Assembly (NCBI GenBank): GCA_947034885.2
Contig: OX344758.2
Span: 18,317,067 to 18,381,066, forward strand
Length of the DNA stretch: 64,000 nt
Source: Thuidium tamariscinum
Taxonomy: Eukaryota; Streptophyta; Bryopsida; Hypnales; Thuidiaceae
Direction: 5' to 3'
Numbering within the stretch: position 1 is the stretch's first letter; each line of letters begins with the position of its first letter. The translations under genes and the position numbers were made by a program. Positions 13,641 to 24,658 of this stretch are shown here, one piece after another. Under the pieces are notes generated by a model. The model had not been told where the DNA came from. It did not search any database and was given only the letters and a program-made list of their open reading frames with translations.

Positions 13641-15696
13641 CCACACCACACACGTCCCAACTACTATTAATTGTTGGGCACGGAATGCCGAGCCTGACCA
13701 TCAGGTACGGTACTCCCAGTTGCAAAAACTGAACTCGCCCTCTCTGCAGCTCCCCCCTGATTTGAGTCAATGGGCACATTGGCCAATTACAGAATGAGTT
13801 CCGCTTCCCCAGTAAGTTACTGCACTCTTAGGAAAAGGGCAAACAAATAACTTCAGCGTTTGCATGAATTCTGCACTATCAAGATTATTCATGACTGCCT
13901 AATTCAGATAGTAATGTACTTCTACAACACAAAATGAAGAGGCCACTCAAATGAGACAGTAACTGCTGTTTTGTCTTGCATTCCGTGTCAAGAGCAGGTT
14001 TCAGTGCAGCTGTACAATAAACCTTTAAAGCCCCTGCAGCACTTATCAGTTCGACTGGAATTTCCTCCGTGATAAGTGGTTAACTTAGTAAAAGCATTCA
14101 ACGGTTTAACACATCCATACACAGCAAACTGAGCAAAGCAATGAATACGAAGCAAGTTAGCAACTAGTGACCTTACAATACGGCTGGTGAACTGAATCTC
14201 GTATGTGGACTAACACATACTGTATGCTACATTTCCCAAGGACAAAGTCAGGCTAGAGCTGCAAAAAGAAACTATCTAAATTCTTCTAAAATGAATTGGA
14301 CTGCAAACCAAAAGAATTTGGAAAATATCCTCCTCCACAGGTACATTACTTGAGAGTGGAAAAACCAGGGAATAGGTAGAAAAGTTGAACTGCATATATC
14401 TTATACATGCATACGACATATTAATGAACAGCAAAGCAAACAAATACGAGAACACAAATACTAGCACTGACAGCTATAAAACGCCACAAACCAAACCGCA
14501 TTTACTAGTCTGAACTCCAGTGAACCAGCTTACAAACAATATCAAATACAGATCAATTTATGAGCCACTTAATGTCAGCGTGACCTTGGGTCAAGATAAC
14601 CAGAAAAAGTTTATATAAGAATTTTACTACAGAAAATTTGGGTGACGGAACATCTAGAGTAAAACCAACTTTGATACAGAAACTCCAAAAGCGAATTTGA
14701 TACATGGACTTCGTTTTACAGACCTCGCACTTGGTGCCAACACGCAAAGGGAAAGCGCCAGTTTGTGCTCATATCAAGTCTAAAGACTACAGCCTCTTTT
14801 AAAAGATGTTACAGGATACAATCTTGCCGTTTTCAACAATTTACTGAAGCTACAAAATGACAACCCTGATATGTAGAAAGAGCAAAAGACGTAAAACAAA
14901 GTCAAAACTGACAAATGAAACAGATCACAAAGAACATGAAGGGACTGATTCGTTCAGAAAAAGGATTGAACCTTCTCGTACAATTCTTAAGGTGAAGAGT
15001 AAACTCCGCTGTAGTAAGTGGGTTGATGAAAGATGTATATCGATGATGATAGGGTCAGTTTGTCACCCAAGCTCCTAGGATAGTTCTCCGGCTTAGTAAA
15101 TCTACCCAAATTCACCACAAAAACAAAGAAAGCTAAGTCACAAGGTATTTCCACCAAACGTGGAGCGAAGAATAGACGAATAAAGGATTTAGGTAAATGT
15201 GGCAATTATTGATACAGACAGTATGCGGTTAGGATATAAAACATGCCTGAATGGCGTTGTGTAAACCAGATAAACCAAGCCAACAGCGGGCTCCTTAGTC
15301 AAAGTCAATGTAATTGCCTACCCATAAGTGTAATCCAAACTGCACAGGAAAAATGTCAAAAAGGGGAAGCTCTTACTTGGCTCCCGCACCAATCTCAAAT
15401 AAGTGTGTCTGTCTCTGCAAAACGTTGCCCCTGCACTCACATGCAGATAGCGATTCCCCGTAGAGTGAGAATCTACATTGACCCAAGAATTATAGAGCAA
15501 ACGACCCAGCTGAACATCAAAATGACCCCAGAGCTTGAGCTGAATTCATTGGCCACAGCATTTCTGCAGCACTTGATCTCATACGCTTGGCAAAGTGCAT
15601 GTGTGTAGGGCCTCCTCACAGCAAAGCACTGATAAGTATTCAGAAAAACTGAATGCTGCTTCAAATAAAAGCTTCTTCGAACGTTCACTCACTATC
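13641..15696 (-). other. Balanced-composition stretch downstream of PUR-alpha, possible long 3' UTR or lost gene
   Basis: Base composition rises abruptly near 13640 and stays gene-like up to the stop codon of the PUR-alpha gene. No frame encodes a recognisable domain. The longest (15243-15608 on the plus strand) looks like chance coding opposite an untranslated region. It may be a long, possibly spliced 3' untranslated region, or the remnant of a neighbouring gene. Transcript data would decide. Confidence 0.4.
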
Positions 15697-18018
15697 CTAG
15701 CCCTCAGCTCTCTTTCGTGGGGGTGCAATAGTGCGTACGTTCGCCACATTAGTGCCAATCAGGCCTTGACTTTTCACCATCTCGACAAATTGCCCAATCG
15801 TCTCATGAAACTGCTCTAGAGCGAGAGCTGGTAAAATGATGGCTGATCGATCCTGTCCTGTGACCTGAACATCATTGTGAAGAAATATCATCAGAGTAGT
15901 ATCGAAGGTATGAATGCATTCAACTACAGATTATATTCCCTGGTGAATACCGTAGTACAGTTAGATGGTTGAGTATTAACTCCAGTACCTCGAGCAACAG
16001 AAAAATAATTGAGCATAGTATCAACTGATAAAACGATACTTAATAAGACTCAAGAATAGTCAACAGCGTTAAACCGTTGTTCCCTACAGTAATAAAATCT
16101 AAGAGCACTACACACATCGACCAGAAAAAACTCCTTAAAAAGTTAATCAGCCGTCTCACAATGTCAAGACGGTGGGCGGGAGTTATCAACAACCGCGATT
16201 CTCACTAACACTTCTTTTGCATCAAGAATCTCACCTCTGAAATTCGAAGGTACTGCCCTCGAGCATTGCTGCCAAGATCGAAAAAGAATTTCTTTTGCTC
16301 AGCTCTGATGACGCGAGCAGTGGCGAGGCCTCCTGCAGACAGAATATTTGATGTAGCTACATTGGGAGAGCCCGCCTCAGGAGGGGGAACAATACTTGCT
16401 GATGCTGGTGGAGATGAGGTAGTGGGAAGATATCCACTACCAACATTGTCCGACATGACAACCATGTGCTCCTGCGAACTAGTACCTTGCTGCAGATGGG
16501 AATTGCAACAACCACAATCAGTCAAAACATCACAATTTTCAGCAACTGAAGCAACTTATAATTCTTTTATCCAAGGTTATATGGTGGCACAATCGACAAA
16601 AGGGTAAACTCGACCGTGGCAATCCTTCCAGAACTTACAGACCTTGATCGTATTAGACTTACAGGAAGCAAGCAATCCAACAAATTCCTGAAATCTGAAC
16701 TAGAGAATAATAATTACAACATGCACATTCTTCAACGAAAAATCCTAGAAACATTTCGGCAGTCAGTCAGTTACAGCAGAAAATATAATCCCCATAACCT
16801 GACCTTCTGCTAAAAAAACTCTATGGAAAAACGTTGACTGTGGACCCAATAAATAGCATTACAAACCTGAAGGGGGCCAGAACTATTCGCTGGGGGCAAG
16901 AGAAGTTGAGACGCTTTATGTATTTCGACCAGTATGCTGCGAAAGGCTGCCCAACCTTCATCAGCGGCACTCCCAGCTGGCACAATGATAGTGCTGCGAT
17001 TGCGAGTCACTGATGCTTCAGACACCTACAGAAGAAGCATCTTCTTTACTTTCCACCACAGAAGAATGACACCCAAAAAATGCAAAACTTAAAAATAGAG
17101 GCAAAAGTAGATAGCAATATAAGAAATAATCTCGTAATTAAATACGTTTTCGAGCTCTCCTTCAAGACTAAGGCACAAGACAATCGGTACATAGTAGACT
17201 GTAGTCCAAAGAACCGATCCTAACGAAATGAAAATTAAAACCTGAAAGCCTGAAAGTCTCATTCACAATTATTGTTCTACATAGGCATAACCATTAAAAG
17301 ACATTGGTGAGAAAACCTACCTTTAGAAACCGACCCCTCTGGTTCTCACCGACGTCGAAGTAAAACACCTGGATACATCAATGGCCACTCCAACATCAAC
17401 GGACATCACAAGCCAGCAATCCAATGAAAGAAATCGAGATCTTAGACACGATAGTAAGACTCTTGCGGAAACCTGGCCCCCCCCCCAAAAAAGCCAAATA
17501 AACAGAGAAAAACTACAGTAGCTATCAAGCAGTCCTAACGATCTTTTAAATGGGACCATATGAGACTGTAGTAGACACAACGATTAGACGCATACAGCAG
17601 CGCTGCACCAAAAAATTATGACCAAGTGCATTCGAAGGGCAAAATGACTCAACGAATAAAACATTTAAGAAACACACCAGAAATCTACAACATCGATGAG
17701 CTCGTAAACATGCTTGGCAATCTAGACACCAATCAAATACAAAATTAACGAATAGATTTAAAAGAATACCTTGGTATCGAGCTGAAGTTCCTTGCTTGAG
17801 AGCTCTTCCTCGCCATTCGCGTAATAGTTGAACAGATCCACAAACCAAACTATGCCCGCAACAGGGACAATTATAGTGGATCGAGAACCGGAAGTTTTCT
17901 CCGATATCTTCAAGTATCGACCACGCGGGTTCTCCTTCAAATCAAAGTAAAAAAGCTTGTGCTCCACCTGAAGTGTCTTACACACAAGCTCAGCATCCCC
18001 TCCAGGTGCAGCTTCCAT
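15697..18018 (-). CDS. PURA1: PUR-alpha-like single-stranded nucleic-acid-binding protein (5 exons)
   Basis: Plant PUR-alpha binds purine-rich single-stranded DNA and telo-box-containing promoters. Exons are 18018-17770, 17368-17321, 17025-16867, 16489-16235 and 15864-15697. All are phase 0 with GT-AG borders, giving 292 aa, close to the roughly 296 aa of the Arabidopsis protein. Three PUR repeats are visible: I at about residues 10-75 (KLFYFDLKENPRGRYLKISE, RSTIIVP), II at about 76-145 (VFYFDVGENQRGRFLKVSEA, RSTIIVP) and III at about 207-280 (KKFFFDLGSNARGQYLRISE, RSAIILP). A Gly/Pro/Ser-rich linker separates II and III. I chose the Met at 18018 because the MEA...GG...ELVCKT start matches the family. 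A Met 14 codons upstream (18060) is in frame but would add an atypical leader. The gene appears intact. Confidence 0.92.
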
Positions 18019-18070
18019 TGAAGCGAAATGAGACCAAACTCTCAAGCAGACCGCGTCCACTCAGCCCGTT

Positions 18071-18399
18071 CTGTTCACAAGAAGCTCAAAAGGATCAAAA
18101 TTGCTGATATCCAAACTGTTGCATACCCTACTCCACAATCGATGAACATCTACAATGCAGCTCTACTCATGCGGTCCATCAGAAGGTGTTCCTACAGTCC
18201 ATGAAACGCTTGAAACGCATCGGAAAACCTCTCCTCCCAGTAATTACATCAATACTCACTCCTAAATTAATAGTCCAGAAGATAAAACCATAAAACGCTG
18301 TTCCAGGCGCAATTCTGCGACTAAAAGTAATCTCTTTATAACCACCACCGCTACAATAAAAAATCAAACAAAGGACCGCATACGGTACTCGTTGCTTAC
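18071..18399 (-). promoter_or_regulatory. Probable 5' UTR intron of the PUR-alpha gene
   Basis: Reading the minus strand, a pyrimidine-rich acceptor (TTCTTGTGAACAG) ends at 18071, just upstream of the start codon. A donor (CTC then GTAAGC) lies at 18400/18399. This implies a leader exon upstream of 18400, inside the first unit of the tandem duplication described next. This is inference from splice signals only. Confidence 0.4.
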
Positions 18400-19045
18400 G
18401 AGTAAGTGGTGCATCGATTCCACCCTGCAGTTCTAAAATTGCCTGGTTAACAAAGCACTGACTATCATCTGCCGAAAATTCGTTGATTCAAACTCCGTTT
18501 TAGAGCACGAATCCCTAACGAAACCCCCAAACAGTGCTACTTCAGACAACAAAACCCTAGCTCGCCGGTGGCAGTATGCAGTCGCCTTCTCGAGGAGTTT
18601 TTCACAAGAGAGAACCCCTCACATACACAAGAATGAGACCTCACATAGTCATGACACTTCCAATTCCGCTACCTCGTGAAACTAGCACTCCAAAGAACAA
18701 TTGTTACAATAAAATAATCAAACGAAAACCCGCCACGCGGCAATCGTCTTGCTTGCTTTACGAGCAAGTCCAGCAACTATCCCAAACTAGAATTCTAAAA
18801 CTGTCTGGTCAACCACACACTAACTTTCATCCACCGACAATTCGTCGATCCAAATTTTCGTTCTAGCACACCTGTCCACTCCCTCACGAACCCCCGAAAC
18901 AGTGAAATCTCCGACAATAAAACCCTAGCCCGTCTGTAGCAACATTACGTCGCCTACCACGTCGCGTTTCTCCCCTCACACACACAAGAATAAAACTCCA
19001 AAACCTAATATCACGTCCAATTTTGCAACTAGCACTCCAATTACG
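18349..19045. repeat. Diverged tandem duplication of the PUR-alpha leader/promoter (unit about 350 bp)
   Basis: Unit 1 runs from about 18349 to 18700 and unit 2 from about 18701 to 19045. Shared landmarks in the same order are TACAATAAAA.AATCAAAC, TTTACGAG.AAG, CCGA.AATTCGT.GAT, CCC.AAACAGTG, GACAA.AAAACCCTAGC, the GTCGCCT block, CACAAGAATNA and AACTAGCACTCCAA. The inferred leader donor of unit 1 (GTAAGC) corresponds to GTAAAG in unit 2. The two units could therefore act as alternative first exons or promoters. Confidence 0.7.
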
Positions 19046-19851
19046 ACGACAAAGGTCACAAAACCCTCAACCACTTCCTTGACGCCATATTACCGCCGCG
19101 CAATGTCACCCGAACGACTCACCCAGGCACCACCACACACTCGCGCAACAACAACGATGACAACGACTCACCAACTCCAACTTGCCGCCACACCCGCCTT
19201 ATCCAAGAAACCTCGACACCAAAATCCTCCGAATCCGAATCACCACGAGGCAACCATGTCCAATTCTGCGCCGCAACGATGCGGTTCACATTGCATGAAA
19301 ACAACAAAGACAAGAACACCAATCGACCTCGCGAAGCTTGCAATCCAACGCCCGATCCACACGAGGGGAAACGCGCCTAGGGAGTCACTACGCCGCGGCT
19401 TGCTACAAAATTACTTTCGTTCGAATCCTCAAGAGAAGAAGACGACAATGGAAGGGATGCCGCAAAGCGGCGAGTGGCACTGTGAAGACGCCAAGCCTAG
19501 CAAAGCGCAGTGATGGCGATAGGCGATGGCGACGATGGTCGCAATGAGCAGCGCAGCTACAAGCTCCTACTCGGCCACGCACGGCGGAGGTTCACGTCGC
19601 GCATAGTCGACGGAAAGAGTGGATTTTGTTACTTTTTGAGTAGCTTTTGCTTTTACGAGCCGAAATTATTTTTTATCCTGATGGATTACTTTTTATGCTG
19701 CAGGGTTACTTTTCACGCTGTGTCAGTTGTGACTGAGCGTTCGTGCGGTCCGGACGGCGGGGTACTGTTAAATTTCTGACGGCTAGGGCCGGTCGTCTAA
19801 GTATGACTGACAGCCGCTTGGGGAGTCGGGAGTCGGAAGCATCCCTTGGTA
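19046..19851. other. GC-balanced upstream region of PUR-alpha
   Basis: This stretch is much richer in G and C than the flanking DNA and contains several overlapping frames on both strands, including a 144-codon one at 19079-19513. None shows a known domain, and their amino-acid makeup (runs of Thr, Pro, Arg, His) looks like translated non-coding sequence. It is probably distal promoter sequence, ending where a miniature transposon is inserted. Confidence 0.4.
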
Positions 19852-20168
19852 AGGTAGAAGGTACCATCTAAGGGCTGAAAATGTATTTTGGGGAGGTGAG
19901 ACATCTTGAAATAATTTTCAGTATATTTTCCAAGAAAGACAAGTGGAATTGACATCTAACCCAAGTCGTTTCATATTTTTTGGAGCTTTTTTGAATTCAT
20001 TATCAAATTTTGAAGTTGAAAGGGCATAGGGCTCTAAAATGGTGCCCTAGCTAAAATGTACATTGTCAGTACACTACTAAAGGCTATGAAAAAGCAACAT
20101 GTACAAACATTGTACATTTAAAATAGGGCACCATTTTAATGCCTGCTCCATTTTAGGACCTCTTACTT
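19852..20168. mobile_element. TA-flanked miniature transposon (MITE), copy 1
   Basis: The ends are AGGTAGAAGGTACC and, reversed, AAGTAAGAGGTCC, with TA on both sides (19850-51 and 20169-70). The interior aligns with the copies at 41579 and 41994, including AAATGGTGCCCTAGCTAAAA and its partial complement TAGGGCACCATTTTA, which form an internal hairpin. It has no open frame and sits at the upstream edge of the PUR-alpha promoter region. Confidence 0.75.
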
Positions 20169-20436
20169 TAGAATGATAAAAGTTGATATTTATCAGGGAT
20201 AGAAATTTTGAGTTCATATTTGGAATTGGAGAGTCTCTAATTAATATATGTTAATGTTGATAGTGCAAAATTAATTTATTCTAATGTAGAAAACAATGGT
20301 TTTTGTATAGAGTCTCTTATTACTAACAATTCAATGATTGGTTCACACCAACCTTCATCAATGGAGCTTTGCTATACAATGTGACAATGTGACATTTGTG
20401 ATGAAAAGTGGTGTACCACCCAGGTCAATTAATTAG

Positions 20437-20833
20437 CCCCCCCCCCTTCTCTCAAAAAATTTACAAGTCATTGATTTTTTTTTAAAAGCTTACCTTTATA
20501 ATCACCGTTGATTTCTCAAAAATTCCCAAGCCATTGATCATGTAAGATTTAATTTGAACCGTTCAAATATGGATATGGATATGGATACTCTACATATACT
20601 ATATGGATTATATGGATATAGTCCAGAAACGATCCAAATATGAATACGAATACAAATATGAATACCAATACATGATCACTTGTCCCATAATGTTTGTCAA
20701 TCAGTTGGTTTCAAAAAATTACAAGAGGAGGGGGGAGGGAAATGAAGATTTAAAGATTTAAAATTAAAATTTTTTTTGGGTGTACAGTGATCATGCACCC
20801 AAAAAAAAATTATTTTTAAATTTTTAATTCTTT
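20437..20833 (+). mobile_element. Hexamer-cored repeat element, copy 1
   Basis: This copy starts with a C-run followed by CTCTC and AAAAATTTACAAG. It then has a core of GGATAT-like hexamers (about 20570-20690) and ends with TTACAAG and a G-rich tract (GAGGAGGGGGGAGGG). A hairpin of the form TGGGTG...CACCCA follows at 20778-20802. The same order occurs at 50483-50984, and the core with its G-rich end occurs inverted at 37543-37785. No coding capacity is visible. Confidence 0.6.
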
Positions 20834-23384
20834 GGCCTATAAGAACATGCCAAGTGTACTAAACCCAAATTTAAATTTTTAAATTTTTAAAATTGGTAGT
20901 TATTGCCACTTTTTGGTACATTGTTCATACAATGTACCAAAAAGCGATAGTAACTGCCAACTCCATAAAGACCCCGTAAAGGCCCCATAAAGGCCAACCC
21001 CAATACTATCATTAGATGAAATTTAGCTCCTTAAAGGGCCGTTTCTGGCTAGTTCTTGTGTTGTTTCCGTAGCAATGAGGGAACGGCTGATAGCAATCAA
21101 GCAATATAAATACAAAAAAAATTAAATAAAAAAATTTGATCACTAAAATTGAAAAAAATCTAACATGGTCGTTGCCCAACTACATCATTTTTCTACTAAT
21201 CTGTAGTTCTTATAATTCTACTCTACATGGGACCTCACAGTCTTCTTTTTATTGAAATCTCCTCTAATGTAAATTGTTATAAAACCAATTGTGAGTCAAT
21301 TCTATCAAAATGTACTAGTGTCATTCACTTTAGAAAGTCAATTTACAACTATTCAAGATATTTTATTGTTATATGCCTTAAATTAAGAAATTGTGAAGAG
21401 TTTTATATTGGCATTTTAGCTACAATTAGCTACAATGATGTACTCTCCTAGCTTTTGACAAAAGAGGATCATGGTTGCATTGATAGCAATCTAACTTAAT
21501 TTAGGGAAGAAAATATGCAAGGTTGTCTTAGCAATACAACTTGTAGAAGTACCATCGTATGGTACTTTTTCTAAATCTATTGGTTATTTATTAGTTGTTT
21601 CTAGATTGAAAGAGAGGAAGATTTGCATTGATTGAAGATATATGCAAGGTAGTATTAGTAGGAGCTTATTTTATAAAGAAAGATAGTACTACATGGACAA
21701 ACTAATGTTATTCTTAATTAGCATAGTTTCTTGTTTCATTTACTTTTGACAATCAAAAAAGTAAATGAAACAAATAGAATATCTGACCCATTTCCAACCA
21801 CTTAAGCAATTACACATATGTAGAGTGCAACTTTTTTGAATGCAATTTTTTTTCATGTACAAAAATAGAGTTAAGAAGGATGCAATATTTTTCAAAATTT
21901 TATTACACAAATTGTAATTACTATGAATTTTTTAGTAGAAAATTCTCTACAATCTCTAACGGTGATATAGGCTGAATGCAAAACCAATTAAGGATTAGTT
22001 GCATTTATAAGAGCCTTGCAACCAATCATAATGTGCCACAATTGCTTTGGAAACTATATCCTGGGTTCATGGAAAGAAAAGAGTCTATTGATTGGAAATG
22101 GGGGCTGATTAGAAATGGGTTGCCATCTTCTAAATATGGATGAAATTTACAAATATAGATAGATTATCCATTCTATAATGTATTCCATTCATTCACCAAA
22201 GAGCAATGCAATTCCAAGTTTTTACAGCACTTTTAACAAGTTTGTCTATGCCAATAGGAAAATTATATTGCCAAATATTTCTTCACAAAATTGCATTCCT
22301 TTTTGAATAAAATAAAACTCAAAGAACCTCCTTGCAATATGAAGGAATGTGAATGGTCTTTCTTTGAAAAATTTCAACTCCAAAAAATTTAGGAGGCATG
22401 CCAAAAATAAACTCCTCATAATAAATCAACATGTTTTTGTTTTCCACATGCTCAACTGAATTGCATATACCAAGGTCTAATTTGTCATAAATTAATTCCA
22501 ATGTTTTACATTAAAAACAAAAGTCTACTTTAGATACTTATATAGTTAGTTTTGGTAACTTTCAAAATATGTCTTCTAAAAGTAGAAAATGGATTTTTTA
22601 TTCTATAAACACATTTTGCTATCATCTTTAATACATCCTAATTGGCAAATCTCAATTCCTAAAGAAATGGACGATTACTCTTTTTAGACACAATTATTTT
22701 GTATAGAAGTGTTTAAGAAATCTAGTATCTAATTGTAAGAATCTTCAAATTTGGAATGAAGTCACAAAGTTTATAATAAATAAAATTACAAGTGAGGAAA
22801 AATGTGACTCAAATTTAGAGGGTGTTGAAACAAATTAGAAAGCTTCAATAAAATAAGACTAATTATAGATTATGCATGGTCATTGTGGACATTGTAATTA
22901 CTATACTGACTTCATCAAACATCCAAGACTTAAATACTAATAGCTTTTTTATAAATTACAATAGCACTAAAGTATTGTTGAAATTGAGAGGTCACTCCAT
23001 ATTTACTTAGCCTTGTATTTGGCATTAAATAATGACTTATGCTTAGTAGAACTAATGTGTACTTTTGAATTGTCATTGACATTATCCATTAGAATTCTCT
23101 TAGTTATAGCCATTTTATCTTGTTATAGAATTTGAATTTCCATACCAATTTGGTGTTCAAATAGATCATTTTTTGTACTTCAAAGAAAGATGAATAAATT
23201 CTTCTTCTACTATATTGATAATGATTTTTTTATAGTTTGCAATACTAATTACAAACTTTGATACTACATGTCAACTGTAGTATAGTAAGAATATCCATTT
23301 GAGTTCAATTTTAAACATATAGTATGTGCACTATTACATTTTAGTAGTATACATTCTAAACTTTCTAAACATTCAATTCCATGG
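20834..23384. other. AT-rich spacer
   Basis: I see no supported gene. Short frames such as 21227-21451 (plus) and 22319-22501 (minus) resemble nothing I recognise. Around 20834-20900 there are A/T-only palindromic tracts. Confidence 0.5.
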
Positions 23385-23387
23385 TAT

Positions 23388-24655
23388 CACTACTAGAAAA
23401 ACAGTGATCAAATTAACAAAACATCAACAATTTTTTGTTGAAGTGGATACTGCATTGTCCATTGTCACATTTTTTTGTTGATTTTAATACATATTGTCAA
23501 AATCAACACTTTTTTTTGTTGATTTGGATACTGCAATTCAAAAGTAACAAAAAAATCAGCACTTTTTTGTTCATTTTCACATATATGTGTCTTAAATTAG
23601 TTTTCTTCATTTGAAAAATGTTTGAATCACCATGGTTAGTGTTCTATGCACAATACTTTAAAAAAAAAAAATTCATCATTCACTATTTGGTATTGTGTAA
23701 AATCAGCAAACTTCAAAGGTCATTTTGTCATAGAAAAAGAACTTTTTTCAAAAAACTTTGAACAAAAAAAAGTTGGGGAATCAAACAATATTTCATCTCC
23801 AAAAAACCGTTTGCAATTTGGAGTCTTCAATCAAAAGTTATGAATAAATTTTAGAGGCAGTGTTATAAAATGTTAAGAAAATGTTTTGTAAAATTAATTT
23901 TTTCAATAAATTTTGGACTAATGAAAGTTGTAGAATTGATATATCTTTCACCTCCAACAATTTTTTTGAGATTTGGATCTTCCAATCAAAAGTTATGGAC
24001 AAAAATTAGAGAGGGGTGAAAATGAACATTTATTTTTAAAATTTTCAAACTCTCTCTCTGATATTTGTCCATAACTTTTGATTGAAAGATCCAAATCTCA
24101 AAAAAATTGTTGGAGGTGAAAGAAGACTTTATTTCTCAACTTTAATTAGTTCAAAGTTTTTTCAAAAAAGTTCTTTTACTAGGTCTGAATCGCCTCTAAA
24201 GTCTGCTGACTTTAAAAAAGAATTGAAAAAACCCTGAAAGAACTATCTAAATACATTTCTACTACTTCACTAGTCACACATCTTGAGTGCTTGGTGCCTT
24301 GGCAAGAGCCTTGGCCTCCAACCATGAGGTTGCAGGTTCAAACCTCGGTGGCCTCATATCCTCAACAGCTACCACGTGGTAGTGGGATAGGTTGCCATGT
24401 GGTACCTCCCTAGAGGTTGAAATTTTTTATGAATTTTTAAAAATATATTTAAAAAAAAGGTCCAAATTAACAAAAAAATCAACACTTTTTTGTTAGAAAA
24501 TGAACACTTTTTTGTTAAAATTTGACATGTTTTTGTTAAAAAATCAACACTTTTGTGTTCAAAAGTATCCAAATTAACACGTCCAAATCAACAAAAGAAA
24601 TCAACACTTTTGTGTTGAGTTTTGTTAATTTGATCACTGTTTTTTTCTACTAGTG
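23388..24655. mobile_element. Non-autonomous CACTA (En/Spm-type) element, 1,268 bp
   Basis: The left terminus CACTACTAGAAAAACAGTGA and the right terminus ACTGTTTTTTTCTACTAGTG are inverted, and the match continues through GATCAAATTAACAAAAC. The 3-bp target duplication TAT is present at 23385-87 and 24656-58. Subterminal regions carry many copies of ATCAACACTTTTTTGTT-like motifs in both orientations, which is typical of transposase-binding arrays in this superfamily. The interior holds a 60-bp hairpin (23939-24003 against 24065-24126) and no transposase. It needs a transposase supplied from elsewhere. Confidence 0.88.
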
Positions 24656-24658
24656 TAT

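Noticed and set aside
15243..15608. 121-codon plus-strand frame opposite the PUR-alpha 3' region
   Set aside because: No domain, signal or splice logic. It overlaps another frame on the opposite strand and lies in probable 3' untranslated sequence.
19079..19513. 144-codon plus-strand frame upstream of PUR-alpha
   Set aside because: Composition (Thr/Pro/His/Arg runs) looks like translated GC-rich non-coding DNA, and there is no recognisable domain.
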